Shown: one piece after another, positions 22,261-32,029 of the stretch
How positions within the stretch are numbered: position 1 is the first letter of the stretch
How the letters are laid out: every line of letters begins with the position of its first letter
Source: Ligula intestinalis
Taxonomy: Eukaryota; Platyhelminthes; Cestoda; Diphyllobothriidea; Diphyllobothriidae
Reading direction: 5' to 3'
NCBI GenBank assembly: GCA_036362985.1
Contig: JAYGXS010000001.1
Location: 42,911,650 to 42,975,649, forward strand
Length of the DNA stretch: 64,000 nt
Made by a program: the position numbers and the translations under genes
The notes under the pieces: model-generated
Told to the model about the DNA's origin: nothing
The model's database searches: none
Seen by the model: the letters and a program-made list of their open reading frames with translations, nothing else

Positions 22261-22888
22261 TTAACCTCTTTTTGCAGAACTTAAATGCTTGCAAATGTAT
22301 ATAAGTGCAGGACCGTTCACTATTATAGAAATCACACCGATCAAATGATGAAAAAATAATCTTCTCAATTTGCTACAATTCCATACACATAACACACGTA
22401 ACAAATTGGCGTCAGTAGTGAGGAAGTAGTCCACGCTGAGAGGGACGATATTCTGGTCATCACGGAGACACGAAGAGCCTGGACCGAACCGGATGCAGGC
22501 TATGTAGTGGCCGGAATTTATCTGACCACTACGGAGCAAGACAGTGTAAAGGCAGTGCCGGTCTTGCCAGGATGACTTGGAGCTCGAAAACTGGGCCACA
22601 AAAAGCGTCATGTCAAACTCCATGGGAAGGTTGTTGGAAATGGTTATTTTGGTATCATGGTGACACCGCTTGAGGTAGAAGCAAAGGACTTTCGGTAGGT
22701 GTAGGAGACTGAATTGTTTGACGGCCGAACGACCGACTTGACATTGAGAGAAAAATAGTAGACCACTGATCGCCTCCGGTCAAAAGTAGGAGGATAAACA
22801 GGCAGCCAGGAAGGTGGAGTCACATTGGGCCACATCCAAGGAGACATCAAGGAAGAAACCCGCGGTGCAGGAACGACGATCGCAGCCC
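22261..22888 (-). pseudogene. USP22-like ubiquitin-specific protease C-terminal fragment, with in-frame stop
   Basis: USP proteases remove ubiquitin using a Cys box and a His box; the USP22/Ubp8 branch acts in the SAGA complex. One minus-strand frame from 22888 reads FFLDVSLDV (cf. the family's F-W-D-I-S-L-D-L), then a TGA at 22780-22782 where the family usually has an Arg. It then reads QCQVG, HLPKVLCFYLKRC (cf. P-x-V-x-C-F-H-L-K-R-F), LPMEFDMTLF (cf. FPLELDMTPF) and the His box SGHYIACIR near 22505. The match fades after that. No intron signal breaks the matched part, and the Cys-box half is absent. The parts collinear with USP22 suggest a truncated processed copy; a single-stop allele of a real exon is less likely. 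It lies 0.9 kb beyond the last recognised intermediate-filament exon. Confidence 0.75.
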
Positions 22889-23149
22889 TGTTATGATATG
22901 ATGGATTCAAGATCCCCAAAAACACCTGATGATAGTCGTTCAGTCCGTGAAAATGACAGTAATTATCACACCACGTATCTTATCTACGGCCCATGCTCAC
23001 AGCCCATTCTAATTTCCTCTCATCTCCCAGCGCAAAGACCACTGCCCGCCGACCTCACCATACGGGCGGCGTGTAAATGGTGAGTTGTAATCGTTGCCAT
23101 TATTTGTCACACCTGTGTAGTAATGACTCTGTCCTATTAATACTGTAAC

Positions 23150-23305
23150 CTCCTGTGCATGTGTTACCCCTTCTGCTACCGCTTTCTACTAAGGTCTCTG
23201 AGGAAGAATCCGTGGCGGATATCGAAACGTCAGACGAATGAAAGTGTTGTCCCAGCGATCGAATCTTCTTCTCAATTACTTCCTGGGACCTGTATGTTCG
23301 CTGGA
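23150..23305 (+). mobile_element. PLE terminal repeat, well preserved, with hammerhead
   Basis: Full family layout: ccccttctgctaccgctttc lead-in, hammerhead at 23194-23235, aatgaaagtgttgtcccagc, gatcgaatcttcttctc, ttacttcctgggacctgtatg, ttcgctgg. No PLE coding sequence is attached, so this is a solo terminal repeat or a severely 5'-truncated copy. Confidence 0.75.
23194..23235 (+). ncRNA. Type I hammerhead ribozyme (intact core)
   Basis: Helix I GTCT (23194-23197) / AGAC (23232-23235); CTGAGGA 23198-23204; helix II GAATCCG/CGGATATC with one bulged A and TGG loop; GAAA 23224-23227; C; GTC 23229-23231. All invariant core bases are present; A205-type extra bases next to helix II may weaken it. 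Helix III is minimal, as in the other PLE copies. Confidence 0.68.
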
Positions 23306-23392
23306 ATTGGCAGTCGAAGGGCGATTATTACCCCTATCCAACTGTATGATTTTCGAAGCATCTTTTCCCAGGTGCAAATTGGAAGATTGCAT

Positions 23393-23533
23393 ATACAGCA
23401 GGATTTAATTGAACCATTAATTCTGTATGAATTCAATTGTTGTATTCTGTCATTCGTTTATCACTTTATGCAGCGAGAGGATGCAGCTGATGAGCGCTCG
23501 CAAAATTAATGGTTCCATTAAATCCTGCTGTAT
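23393..23533 (+). ncRNA. Type III hammerhead-like fold with 29-bp helix III
   Basis: Arms 23393-23421 and 23505-23533 are complementary at 28 of 29 positions. Directly inside them lie, in order: U-U (23421-23422) as the U16.1-H17 site; CTGTAT (23423-23428) pairing with ATGCAG (23481-23486) as helix I; CTGATGA (23487-23493); GCG-CT-CGC (23494-23501) as helix II; and AAAA (23502-23505) where GAAA is required. Every helix sits exactly where a type III hammerhead needs it. The only core deviation is G12 to A, which should abolish or strongly reduce cleavage. It may be a chance hairpin, but the exact register argues otherwise. Confidence 0.45.
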
Positions 23534-23561
23534 GATTTTCATTATCCCTGCAATTGTACTA

Positions 23562-23615
23562 GCCTGATGATGAATTGCCGAAAACTTATGTCTGCCAAAT
23601 AAACTTTTTAAATTA
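23562..23615 (+). repeat. Recurrent 3'-tail motif, divergent copy
   Basis: cctgatgatgaattgccgaa, then aacttatgtctgccaaataaac. Resembles the tail motif at 27.25 and 31.39 kb and contains CTGATGA followed by GAAAAC. It may be a decayed hammerhead of PLE type with a TTAT helix III loop, but helix I is not supported. Confidence 0.4.
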
Positions 23616-23805
23616 GCAGTGCGTCTATGCTTTGATGACCGAGAGAAAAATGTGTATATGCCCCTTGAACGTAGGAGACTAGATAGTGAAATAAACAGAC
23701 ATCAGTATCAAATAAATATATACGTTTTGCTTATTGACGAACGTAAAAAACGGCTACCGATTTGAGTAAGTAGAAGGCTGGGGTTAGGTAAAAAAGAACT
23801 TTTAC

Positions 23806-23922
23806 CTCTCCATTCATGGTGAAAAGGGTTGTGTAGATGTAACTACCAACACCCCACGTGGGATAGGGTGATTCCAAATCCGACACACTTGCATCTGCTC
23901 CGCGTTGGCCGCGAGCCCATAT
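23806..23922 (-). CDS. Intermediate filament gene: last lamin-tail-domain exon found
   Basis: A 117-nt exon, phase 0 to 0, between the acceptor cttatcctaatcag|ATATGG and the donor GGAGAG|gtaaaa. It encodes IWARGQ, then TWGVGSYIYTTLFTMNGE. This is the end of the lamin tail domain (cf. the family's IWA...SWGxGxxxxTxLxNxxGE), an Ig-like beta-sandwich found in lamins and protostome cytoplasmic intermediate filaments. The Trp-Gly-x-Gly turn and the strand before Asn-Gly-Glu are both present. The next exon must lie below 23800. A phase-compatible candidate after cactatctag at about 23690 gives only 17 residues and a stop, and I could not confirm it. Confidence 0.85.
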
Positions 23923-25012
23923 CTGATTAGGATAAGACCGGAAAAGGAAGTGCGCTCAAAGGAGGCATAATGGTAAACTCAGCAAATGCTGTTCACAAAA
24001 TTCCTGCAGAGTGCGGAAGGCGAAACTTTTGACTTCATTCATTGCTGTCGTGAAGTTGGGAAGTAGGTGCACGCAAACTGGACTTACTCTGGTGTTATTC
24101 TTTTCAAAATAGTAGGCACATTTACTTCTAGCCCTTTATTTGAAGTATATTTGAAAGAAGTGCACATACGCGAGAACTTGAAGGCCACCTATTCCTTCGG
24201 TATTTACACCTTTCAGGCCTAAACTTTTTAATTTTTTTCGTTTTTATTAGTATGCAGAACCGATTGCCCTACTCGGCAAAAGCTGACAGACTTTCGTTCA
24301 TAGAAGAACCAGTTAAAGGTAGACTACTGCATTACAAGCTAAAATTGCTTTTTACTCATCAAAATGTGCATTATAGCAACTTTTCTATTGATATTTAAGG
24401 TTGTTTGTGGGCTAAGTAACAGTTCCACACACTTTTTAGCAGCCTGGATGTGAAAACACGAGGAGCTTTGAAGGAAGTTTTGTTTTCCCAAAGAAGTTTA
24501 AGAGGTTGTTTGTTTTAATCAACGGCAATAAATGCATAGCAGCTGTCTTCCATATTCACTATGACTTGCCGGACAAAGATAAGACCTCTGTGCCCTTGAC
24601 TCCCATGTCATTTTTTTCGGTCAACAGTGTGAGGGTTACTGCATTTTTTATTAAATCAGATTCCAAGCAGTTCTAAAAATGTCCCTGTCAAAACATACGT
24701 TCCATAAAAATTGTATTCCTTGAATAAGCATATAGTGGTCACCGAAATGCAAGTGTCAGTCTTCGAGGGACCGTAAGTACTTGTACCTAGTTCGTGAATT
24801 ATAACCACGCTACTGGGTGAAGTCTAAACTGCAATTTCAACTTTTGTATAAATTCGAAGAAACGCTGAAAATTACTGTTTATGAAGAGTGCAAAAGGAAG
24901 TAAATGTACAAAAATTGTGAAAACTTGCCACTGGCCTTCCTTCTTCCAAAAATTTCGTTTCAAAATGACTGCCCAAAGCTCCTTTAAATTTTAATGGAGT
25001 ATATACACTTAC

Positions 25013-25083
25013 GTGGGCACCCATTACAGCTCGAGCGTTCAGCGCACATTTTTGTGACATCAGATTAAGCTCATATTTGTGTG
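25013..25083 (-). CDS. Intermediate filament gene: tentative lamin-tail-domain exon
   Basis: A 71-nt exon candidate, acceptor attgcctag|CACAC and strong donor GCCCAC|gtaagt. It is open in one frame (HKYELNLMSQK, then ALNARAVMGAH). Phase 1 to 0 is what is needed to join the exon ending at 26172 (phase 1) to the exon starting at 23922 (phase 0). The sequence itself is only weakly tail-domain-like (Y-E-L-N where the family has F-x-L-K) and is about 10 residues longer than usual, so the call rests mainly on phase and splice sites. Confidence 0.45.
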
Positions 25084-26171
25084 CTAGGCAATATTCATTT
25101 CAGAGATAGCATGATGCTTATTTTTCAGATAAATTATTGCTCACTCACTTTCTTAAGGAACATACTTTAGTGACTAATGACATTCTAAAAGGGACAAAAC
25201 TTGTCATGTGAGCATTACAAAGTAATATAACTACGCCTTCAGAACGAGCATAACCTCTGGTAGCCTTCTAAGGCTCACATATTTTGTTTAACCTTAGCTG
25301 GTCATATTAGAGGTCTCAAATCAGTCTGAAAGAGGAGATTCAGCGCTATTTTACGGACGAGCTATTGGTTAACTTAGGTGATGTAATGCATGCTTCCTCG
25401 CCCAAAACTTTGTTCTAATTTGCTGCCCATGATAATCTCGAGCAAACCCTTATAGACGGTCGTTGAGCATTGAGTGCTAGTAAGTGCAAGTGAAAAAGGC
25501 ACCTGAAGGTGTTAATAACTTTAATTTCATTCATTTCACCTTCAAAGTCACATTATTGAACTAAAATGCATACGCCCTGATGTGTTTGAAAACATTTTAA
25601 AAGTAAGTAGGCATTTGTAGGCTTATATCCTTCGGATTCTACTGCGGCATGTGACGTTATTTTAGTTTTTTTAATACGTTGTGCTTAACATAATGCTTTG
25701 CTGTGGAGGTCATGGATTTTAGCTATCCGTAATTACAGTTCACGCTAACACATGAAATACACATCCGCATTGGACTTCTCTTTATACATTTAAATGTTAG
25801 AGCACAGCATCTTATTTCCTAGTTTTTGGAGTAAAACAGCAGGGTTTCGGCTCTTTAAATTTGAGAACTAATTAAAATTAATTACAATCGGCCAACGGAC
25901 GAGATAGGCTGGCTGCCTCCAACGGGCTGTGTAACACTCAGCAGAAGGCCCCTTTGATTCAAAATGAAAGTAAATTTTGCCGCCAGTGGGGTTTGTACGA
26001 ACGGAAGAGCTGTGTCGATGGAGGGCTGGCTTTTTCTCCCCTTGGCGCCAGTTTATGTCATGCGCAGGAGTACCAAACTTGTAATTTTTAATTGTTGCCA
26101 GAGATTTAAAGAGCATGGCGGGTGGGACAGACTTGCCTTTCGGCTACTTTTCGGTAGCATTGGTGTGTCAC

Positions 26172-26244
26172 CGAAGGTGTACCGAATAATCTGCTTGCCA
26201 TGTTCCACGTTTCGAACTACTCGCCAACCATCCAGATTTTCTAC
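26172..26244 (-). CDS. Intermediate filament gene: lamin-tail-domain exon (middle)
   Basis: Acceptor ctcgttttcag|GTAGAA at 26244; phase 0 start. Encodes VENLDGWRVVRNVEHGKQII, then RYTF, matching the tail-domain strand pattern L-x-G-W-x-x-x-R ... I-x-Y-x-F. The frame beyond YTF loses similarity, and a TGA-type stop follows about 40 codons later. I therefore place the donor at TTCG|gtgaca (phase 1); this donor is weak and is the least certain boundary. The 118-nt intron to the preceding exon is short, in contrast to the kilobase introns around it. Confidence 0.78.
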
Positions 26245-26362
26245 CTGAAAACGAGGGTTATGAAAAAATTAAAAATACAAAATATGCATGAGGGAATTTT
26301 TTTGGAGTATCGGAGTATATTCTAAATTTAAGTTACTAAATAATTATTGCAGAGTTACTCAC

Positions 26363-26490
26363 GTGATTTCCATTATTTGTTATGACGATAAATCGACCAT
26401 CAGGAGAGCATTCGTCGATCGAAATAGTCCCTTTGTACGACTTGTCAAATTGAGTTCTAGCTGTCAATTCGGCGCGCATGTTTTTAGGAT
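26363..26490 (-). CDS. Intermediate filament gene: first lamin-tail-domain exon
   Basis: A 128-nt exon with an excellent acceptor (tctcttttttag|ATCC) and donor (AATCAC|gtgagt), phase 1 to 0. Encodes ELTARTQFDKSYKGTISIDE, then SPDGRFIVITNNGNH. This is the opening of the lamin tail domain: G-x-I-x-I-x-E-x-x-x-D-G-R-F-I-x-I-x-N. It joins in frame to the exon at 26172-26244 (GWRVVR), together giving about half of the domain. The required incoming phase (1) is supplied by the exon at 38744-38820. Confidence 0.88.
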
Positions 26491-26900
26491 CTAAAAAAGA
26501 GAGAAAACCGATTTGGTAAACAAGGTATTTGGTATCCAGTGCTTCTTACTGTTTTATGCATTTTTTACGAAATAAGAAGCGTACATTTCTGGGTTGAAGA
26601 TGTTACTTACTTTTCAGTCTGTGGTCCATTTGGAATGATGAGTTTTATTCTAAACGGAGGACTGTGCAAGATGATATTCGCCGAATGTGTACATATTTAC
26701 ACATTATGACATTTTCATCTACGCATTAGCTGAGGCATCGTTTGTCCAAGTTACTTTTCCCTTCCACTTCTATTTGAAAACATTTTTTTTCAACCAGATG
26801 GCACTCCCTACTCGCCCTTCATCTCAATGAAGACTGATGTTGTCGATCTTAAAAACGAAGCCATTTTCTTTCGTATTATTGTATTATTTTCTTTTTTTAT

Positions 26901-26950
26901 AAGCATTGATGAAGTCAAGTTTGGCGAACGTACAATTTTGGCTCATTTAT
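26901..26950 (-). repeat. Recurrent 3'-tail motif
   Basis: Minus strand: ccaaaattgtacgttcgcca, then aacttgacttcatcaatgc. Same order of words as the copies at 27241 and 31381. Confidence 0.5.
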
Positions 26951-27240
26951 AAAGCGCCGACAAAACAGTCCATGTTCCTGTGTCAGCGGATACTTGCAAC
27001 AGCAGGAGCAGTTGACATATGACTAACTAACCCGATTTTGTGCGTTTAAAAAGCGTTTATACTGGCTAACTTGGCATGCATCTTCACACCTCCTAACTCG
27101 TTGCGTTAGAGCAACACTAAAATGACTTAGACTAATTGGAGAACCCCTCCCTCAGACTCCATGAGCCCCCTCTCCCCCTACTTACTGTTGATTGGATGGT
27201 TAAGCTTTTGTCTCTTCATCCTATCTTATATTACTTTATT

Positions 27241-27300
27241 TGCTGTTGATCAATAAGCGAAAACGTACGTTTGTCAAACTTGAACTCTTGAATCTGTTTC
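27241..27300 (+). repeat. Recurrent 3'-tail motif, best copy
   Basis: tgctgttgatcaataagcga, then aaacgtacgtttgtcaaact, then tgaactcttgaatctg. Preceded by a CT-rich segment (27150-27240) that also resembles 31300-31380, so the family extends upstream by at least 90 nt. Contains the palindrome aacgtacgtt. Confidence 0.55.
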
Positions 27301-27623
27301 TTCTAGTTACCTTCAATTTATCAGAAAGTTACGTTATAAATCCTTTCCTGAGTTTCAAAATGATTATTTGAATGCGATCCTTCGATCAAAACTTCATTAA
27401 AATTGTCTAGTAAAAAGAAAAAGGTCATTTAAATTACATGCCATAGCCTTTAAGGATCTCAAAATGGATATCAATGTCACTTGAGTACTGCTTAACAGGG
27501 TTAAATAAGTATTCGTCTTCGTATAAATTCGCAGCATGCACAACAGTTTATTATGCATGCCAATAACACGATTAATGAAGTGAGCCTGGTAGCCATTAGC
27601 TTGATTGATAGATTGTTGGTTTG

Positions 27624-27840
27624 GCAGTTAGTTTACTGCATCAGAGTTGGTAAGTTTTATACACTAGAGTAGGCTGGGTGGGTACTTCGATCAACATGTG
27701 ATTAAATCCACGCCTCCAGGTGGAACCCTGTAGCTCAAATGGCTGTAGTGCTGGCTATCCTCCAGCTAGACGCCTGCTGTTGTGAGTTAAACACCCATCG
27801 ACGGCACCGAGTTTTTCACGGTTGGGTCAAATGAATAATT
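27624..27840 (+). mobile_element. SINE-like element, family 1 (tRNA-derived)
   Basis: A leader (gcagttagtttactgcatca ... tgattaaatccacgcct) precedes a tRNA-like head at 27727-27800 with A box tagctcaaatggctgtagtg and B box gagttaaacaccc. The tail caccgagtttttcacggttg, then ggtcaaatgaat, ends it. Leader, head position and tail all correspond to 34672-34890. Confidence 0.65.
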
Positions 27841-28085
27841 CATACCTGTAAAAATACCAACTACTGTGACTATGACATTGCTCAGAACATGAACATTTCG
27901 CCGGGATGCCTTCATAATAAAAAAGAGCCTAAAGTCAGCTTTTTTAGTTTTCTTGGATAAAGGGTTTGATATTTTAAAGGCTTACCCATTCACGCTGCTA
28001 ACCGTAGATTATTCCAGGAATCTGCAATATTCCGACGTCCTAGGCTTTATTCTAATACTAACTTTCACCAAATTTTAAACCTTAC

Positions 28086-28257
28086 CTCAAAACCATCGTT
28101 TATCCTTTTTAAAATTAACGCAGAGCCCTCAAGAAGGTGGAGGGAATCGCTATTCGCGTATTGCTTTAAAGCAACGCCAACATGTTGATATTCGGCGCTC
28201 GACGTTTCACGCAAAACGTTCGAACTTTTTAATACTGGAATACTGGCGAGCAAATTA
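28086..28257 (-). CDS. Orphan exon candidate, unrecognised protein
   Basis: A 172-nt segment between the acceptor gtaaaattacag|TAAT and the strong donor TTTGAG|gtaagg. Only one of three frames is open; it encodes 57 residues (LLASIPVLKSSNVLRE ... VGVALKQYANSDSLHLLEGS ... LKRINDGFE) with a soluble, helical-looking, protein-like composition. It starts in phase 2 and ends in phase 0. The surrounding intermediate-filament chain needs phase 1 at this point, so it cannot be a simple constitutive exon of that gene. It may belong to a nested gene or be an alternative exon. I do not recognise the family. Confidence 0.4.
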
Positions 28258-30660
28258 CTGTAATTTTACATTTGGTCGGCAGCTTGGGAGATAGAATAGT
28301 CATTCCAACTGCGCAGCATCGCGCAGGGCATATGCTGTAGCAATCCCCAAGAAAAAATCATTATTTTTTATAAATTGTTAAATTGTTTACGCCTGAAGTG
28401 CAACAAGATAGTGATAACGGCACTGCGTAGCTGAAGGTCCAGAAAGGTGCCAAATAAAATATGGTCCACTGAAGCCTAATTAGCGTGCAGGAGCATCAAG
28501 TAAAACCCGCATTCCCATGCAGTTGTGTTTCAAAATAAAAAGGAGGGAGTTTACTTGCCCATTTTGTAGTTGCAAGATAGTTGTTGAGTACCTGACAATC
28601 AAAATAAGAATTACATTTAGTTGTGAAATGAGAGATCATACCATTCACAAACTGTGATGTTATTTATAAGCTGTGGTTTATTCGTGAGCTGCTTTTGGGC
28701 CTGATCAGCTTTGAGAGGGGGAAGGTATTATTTACGTTAGGGAGTAATGAACGTCAAGTGAATATGTGTAACTAAATAAGTATAACAAGCTGCCTTCGCA
28801 TAAGAAAGACTAAAGAGTGAAATAGTGTAAAGTAACACATTCCACTTATAAGCTTGACAGTGCAAACTTTTTTCGGGGTGAGCAAAGTTTGCTGCGAATT
28901 ACCAAAACTTATATTCGAACCTTCAAAATTCCTATCAACCTAGATTCTGGTTTTCAGAAAATCCACACATTCGAGTCACATTTATTGTCAACAGTTTGCA
29001 TTGCAACATCTTAAAATGTTCCCTTTGTTGGCTGCACACGAAATAGTTTACTTAAAGGGCTTCTATTTTCAAATTTTTGGGTGCAACCAGAACGAAGTTA
29101 ATCAGATTTTTTGTTAGGAAATGACAAAGAATTTTAGACTCGCTTAGGGACTGTTTCGAGTCTAGCATGCAGGTGTAATGCGTAACTTATTTGCTAATTT
29201 TCCGACGTGTTAATCCAGAAAATGAATTACCCTGGCAATAATCTCCAAAGGGACTTGTTCTGAATGGAGTAACACCCACAATTCAAGGGGGATATAAACT
29301 CATCTCGTACTCTAAGAGACTATCAGATTATTTTAATTAGTTTTGGTAGGCACAGCTGTCTGTTTGCCGCAGATTTAGTGCGTGTGCGAATTGTGTTTGA
29401 AATAGAAACAATGAGCACTATTAATTAAAAATATCAAATAGATGGAAACCGAGCGAAGCTTAATGCGGCTGGTCATTTATCGGGGCAGGACTTCGTTCGA
29501 AAGCAGCATGAAAAACTTATTTTATTTTGTACACTCGGACTCTCAGAATGCTGGTTTTACTTTCTGCCATATCCAGAAAGTCAGATTAGAATATGCTCTT
29601 CATATTTAAAGTTCCGGCTGCCCCTGAACAACAATATTCTGTTTACAGCCCATAAGCGGCGTGCAGACAAAATGGGTAGTTCGTGTACCCAAGCTCATCT
29701 TGCTCGGTTGAAAGTGTTTGAAATTCTAAACTTAAGCTTCGTGGTTAGTTAAATCGCCGGTGTTCTCCAACCGAAACTCAACCTTCGAAAACGTCTGTGA
29801 AGGGCGATTGTACGACTTTTTTATTCGTTTTTAAAAGTTTGGGTGGCCTGATCAGTCCTAAAATGAACCGCAAATTTGTTTATCGTTTCAGAGTACGTTC
29901 TTACCTGAACAAATTTAATGACGAACTCTTCAACCCTAGTAATAAATTTAAAAGTAAATTTGTAAACCCTCAGTGTAATATTAATGTAAGTTATCCGTCA
30001 CTGAAGTACATCTTTTAGAATATCAGTTCCAAAATAGAGTGCAGGTTAAAATAATGACGACTGAATTGCATCCAGGGTAAATAAAGATTTGCACGTTCGA
30101 TTAAATAAGCAGTTTACTAAGCTTGCTAAGTTGTCCATGTGTATTTGGAACCACACTCTTCAAGCCATCTAAAAAGGGCTATAAAATAATGTTTAAGGAG
30201 CTGATGAGCAAATAAACCAGAACTACACATATTTTACGGTTTATATTAAAAGAGAAGGTTACTTACTACGTTGTACAACATTTCACATACAGATCATATA
30301 TTTACCTCGCTTCCATAATGTAATACGCATATGATGTTTCAACAAGCTAAAGTAAATACATTCTGCTTGTCAAGTGACGTTAAAAACGTTAAAAATAAAA
30401 GATCAACAAGGGATTTTGACGTACGTCTCAGTTACTGAATTAATAATAATCGACTGTTTATTTTGTCTCCAAACACTTTAAGCTGCCAATGTTCACCATG
30501 GGCCACGCTAACTCAGAACAACGGCAAAAGTTTTCTCCTACTTTGCACTTCTTACGGAGTGGACGTTCAAATGTGGAGCACCGAGTTGCCGGAGCTGCTT
30601 TCGATTCGATAAGCAACATCCTAAGATGGTAGTTTTTGTCCCGCAGGCAAACTAACATTA
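28258..30660. other. Noncoding stretch (within a long intron of the filament gene)
   Basis: AT-rich, no gene or repeat-family match. A 73-codon plus-strand frame at 29797 has no supporting motif. Confidence 0.4.
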
Positions 30661-31350
30661 TCTTATTAACCAGTGTGTGCCTTTCCGTTAGTACAATTTT
30701 GTAAGTGCCCACGAGCGCCCTCCTCTCCCCGCCCCAAATGGCCAGCTCAAACACCGCAAATCAAAGCCCCAGAATCAGCTTGCATTCCCCCAGACCCCGC
30801 GATTGCGCCTTTATCGTCTTCACAACAAGAACCTGGGACATGCATATTCGCTTCCACATTGGTTCCTCGTGTGGCGGCTTCGCGCCTCGCGTCGCCATGG
30901 CAGGGCGGCGAACGCGAGACCATTGGGGTGGGTGGGGGTGGCAGTTGCAATGGCAACGGCTCCTGCACACCCCCCCCCCCACTGAACCGAAGAGAACACA
31001 GTCTCCCCCTAACTAACACATTCTCGCGACTCCCGACGCAAACACCCCCTCGCCCGCAGCACAGACAGCTGCGAGCTTGCGCCCGCGTCCGGAAGCTTGA
31101 CCAGCGTGGCATGGCAGCGACGTGTGATGTAGGCTGCTGAGCGAACCCCCGTCTCGTCATGTCCAAAATGAGGCCCCCAACTGAAACCCTACTGGCGGCT
31201 GCGGGGGAGTCCAACACACGAGGGGGCTATAATGAGGGCTGACTTGATGATGCGACGTGGACTAACTGTCGGACCCCTTCTCCGCTCAGTGGTCCCTTTA
31301 TCTAACCTCTAACCTCTTGATGCCTGAAAATCTCCCCGTCTTCCCTGCAT
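30661..31350. other. GC-rich island containing a PLE tail fragment
   Basis: Nearly 700 bases of GC-rich, C-tract-rich DNA (11-C run near 30970) inside AT-rich surroundings. At 30799-30853 it contains a divergent PLE terminal-repeat tail (cgattgcgcctttatcgtct, then acctgggacatgcatattcg). Long frames exist on both strands only because stops are rare in GC-rich DNA; none shows motifs. Most likely retroelement-derived rather than a promoter. Confidence 0.45.
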
Positions 31351-31380
31351 AAACTTTTGTCACCCCCTCCCCCTGCCTTA

Positions 31381-31440
31381 CTGCTCTCCGATGAATAGTC
31401 AAAAACATACGTTCATCAAAGTTGGCATCTTGATTCAAAT
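31381..31440 (+). repeat. Recurrent 3'-tail motif
   Basis: tccgatgaatagtcaaaaac, then atacgttcatcaaagttggc, then atcttgattc. Directly abuts a family 2 SINE fragment starting at about 31446, suggesting that this motif is the end of another element. Confidence 0.55.
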
Positions 31441-31445
31441 CTTTG

Positions 31446-31560
31446 AAAGCCGAGGCTCGGGTGGTGCACCAATTGGGTCTGACGACAGGCTAATTAGCCA
31501 GCAATGGCCATTCTAGTCTCCCCTTTCTTTGCCGGCAAGACTATCTGCCAATAATACCAG
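31446..31560 (+). mobile_element. SINE family 2, truncated copy
   Basis: Begins inside the B-box region (agccgaggctcgggtggtgc), then ggctaattagccagcaatgg and ccattctagtctcccctttc, then tttgccggcaagactatc. Head missing. The next copy starts 65 bases downstream in the same orientation. Confidence 0.7.
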
Positions 31561-31624
31561 CTGCTACGGCAGAGCTGGACATTTGAGTTCAGTTAGCGGT
31601 CACTGAACGTTCATCAACGAGTGT

Positions 31625-31830
31625 CAATACCTCTCGACCTAAACCGGCAAGACAACCAGCTCGTGGCTCAATGATTAGGGCGTTAGACTCTAATCACAAA
31701 GGTCGAGGCCCGGGTGGGACGCCAGATGGGTCTGGGTATGGCTGACTAACGATGGTTTATAAGCCAGGAATGGCCATTCCGGTCTCCCTTATTTTTGACG
31801 GTGATACTATTAGCCGAGTGAGCCGCTGTA
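31625..31830 (+). mobile_element. SINE family 2, best copy with tRNA-like head
   Basis: Leader caatacctctcgacctaaac; tRNA-like head at 31659-31722 with A box gtggctcaatgattagggcg and B-box-like ggtcgaggccc. The middle is ggctgactaacgatggttta and the tail ccattccggtctcccttat. The A-to-B box spacing fits an internal polymerase III promoter. Confidence 0.75.
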
Positions 31831-32029
31831 ATTGCATGTCTTTCCAGGTACCACTAGAAAATGCAGCCGAGTAGGTCCAGTGTCCGGCGTTTCCGGACAA
31901 GGGCACGCACGTTGTCAAAACCAGAACTGATTTGACAGCGATGAAGAAGTCCGGTTTCTGCTAGTAAGAAAAAGACGGCAAATTAGGTTTCAGCTGCCGA
32001 TGCCTCGCAAGACTAAAGTATTTGACAGT

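Noticed and set aside
25868..26116. 82-codon minus-strand frame continuing next to the tail-domain exon
   Set aside because: Different frame from the exon, no tail-domain resemblance; taken as intron sequence.
30673..31217. Overlapping 100-156-codon frames on both strands
   Set aside because: GC-rich composition removes stop codons; no motifs, no splice context, frames overlap on both strands.
31659..31722. Possible genuine tRNA gene
   Set aside because: Has A and B boxes but no closed acceptor stem, and it recurs with a shared non-tRNA tail, so it is a SINE head.
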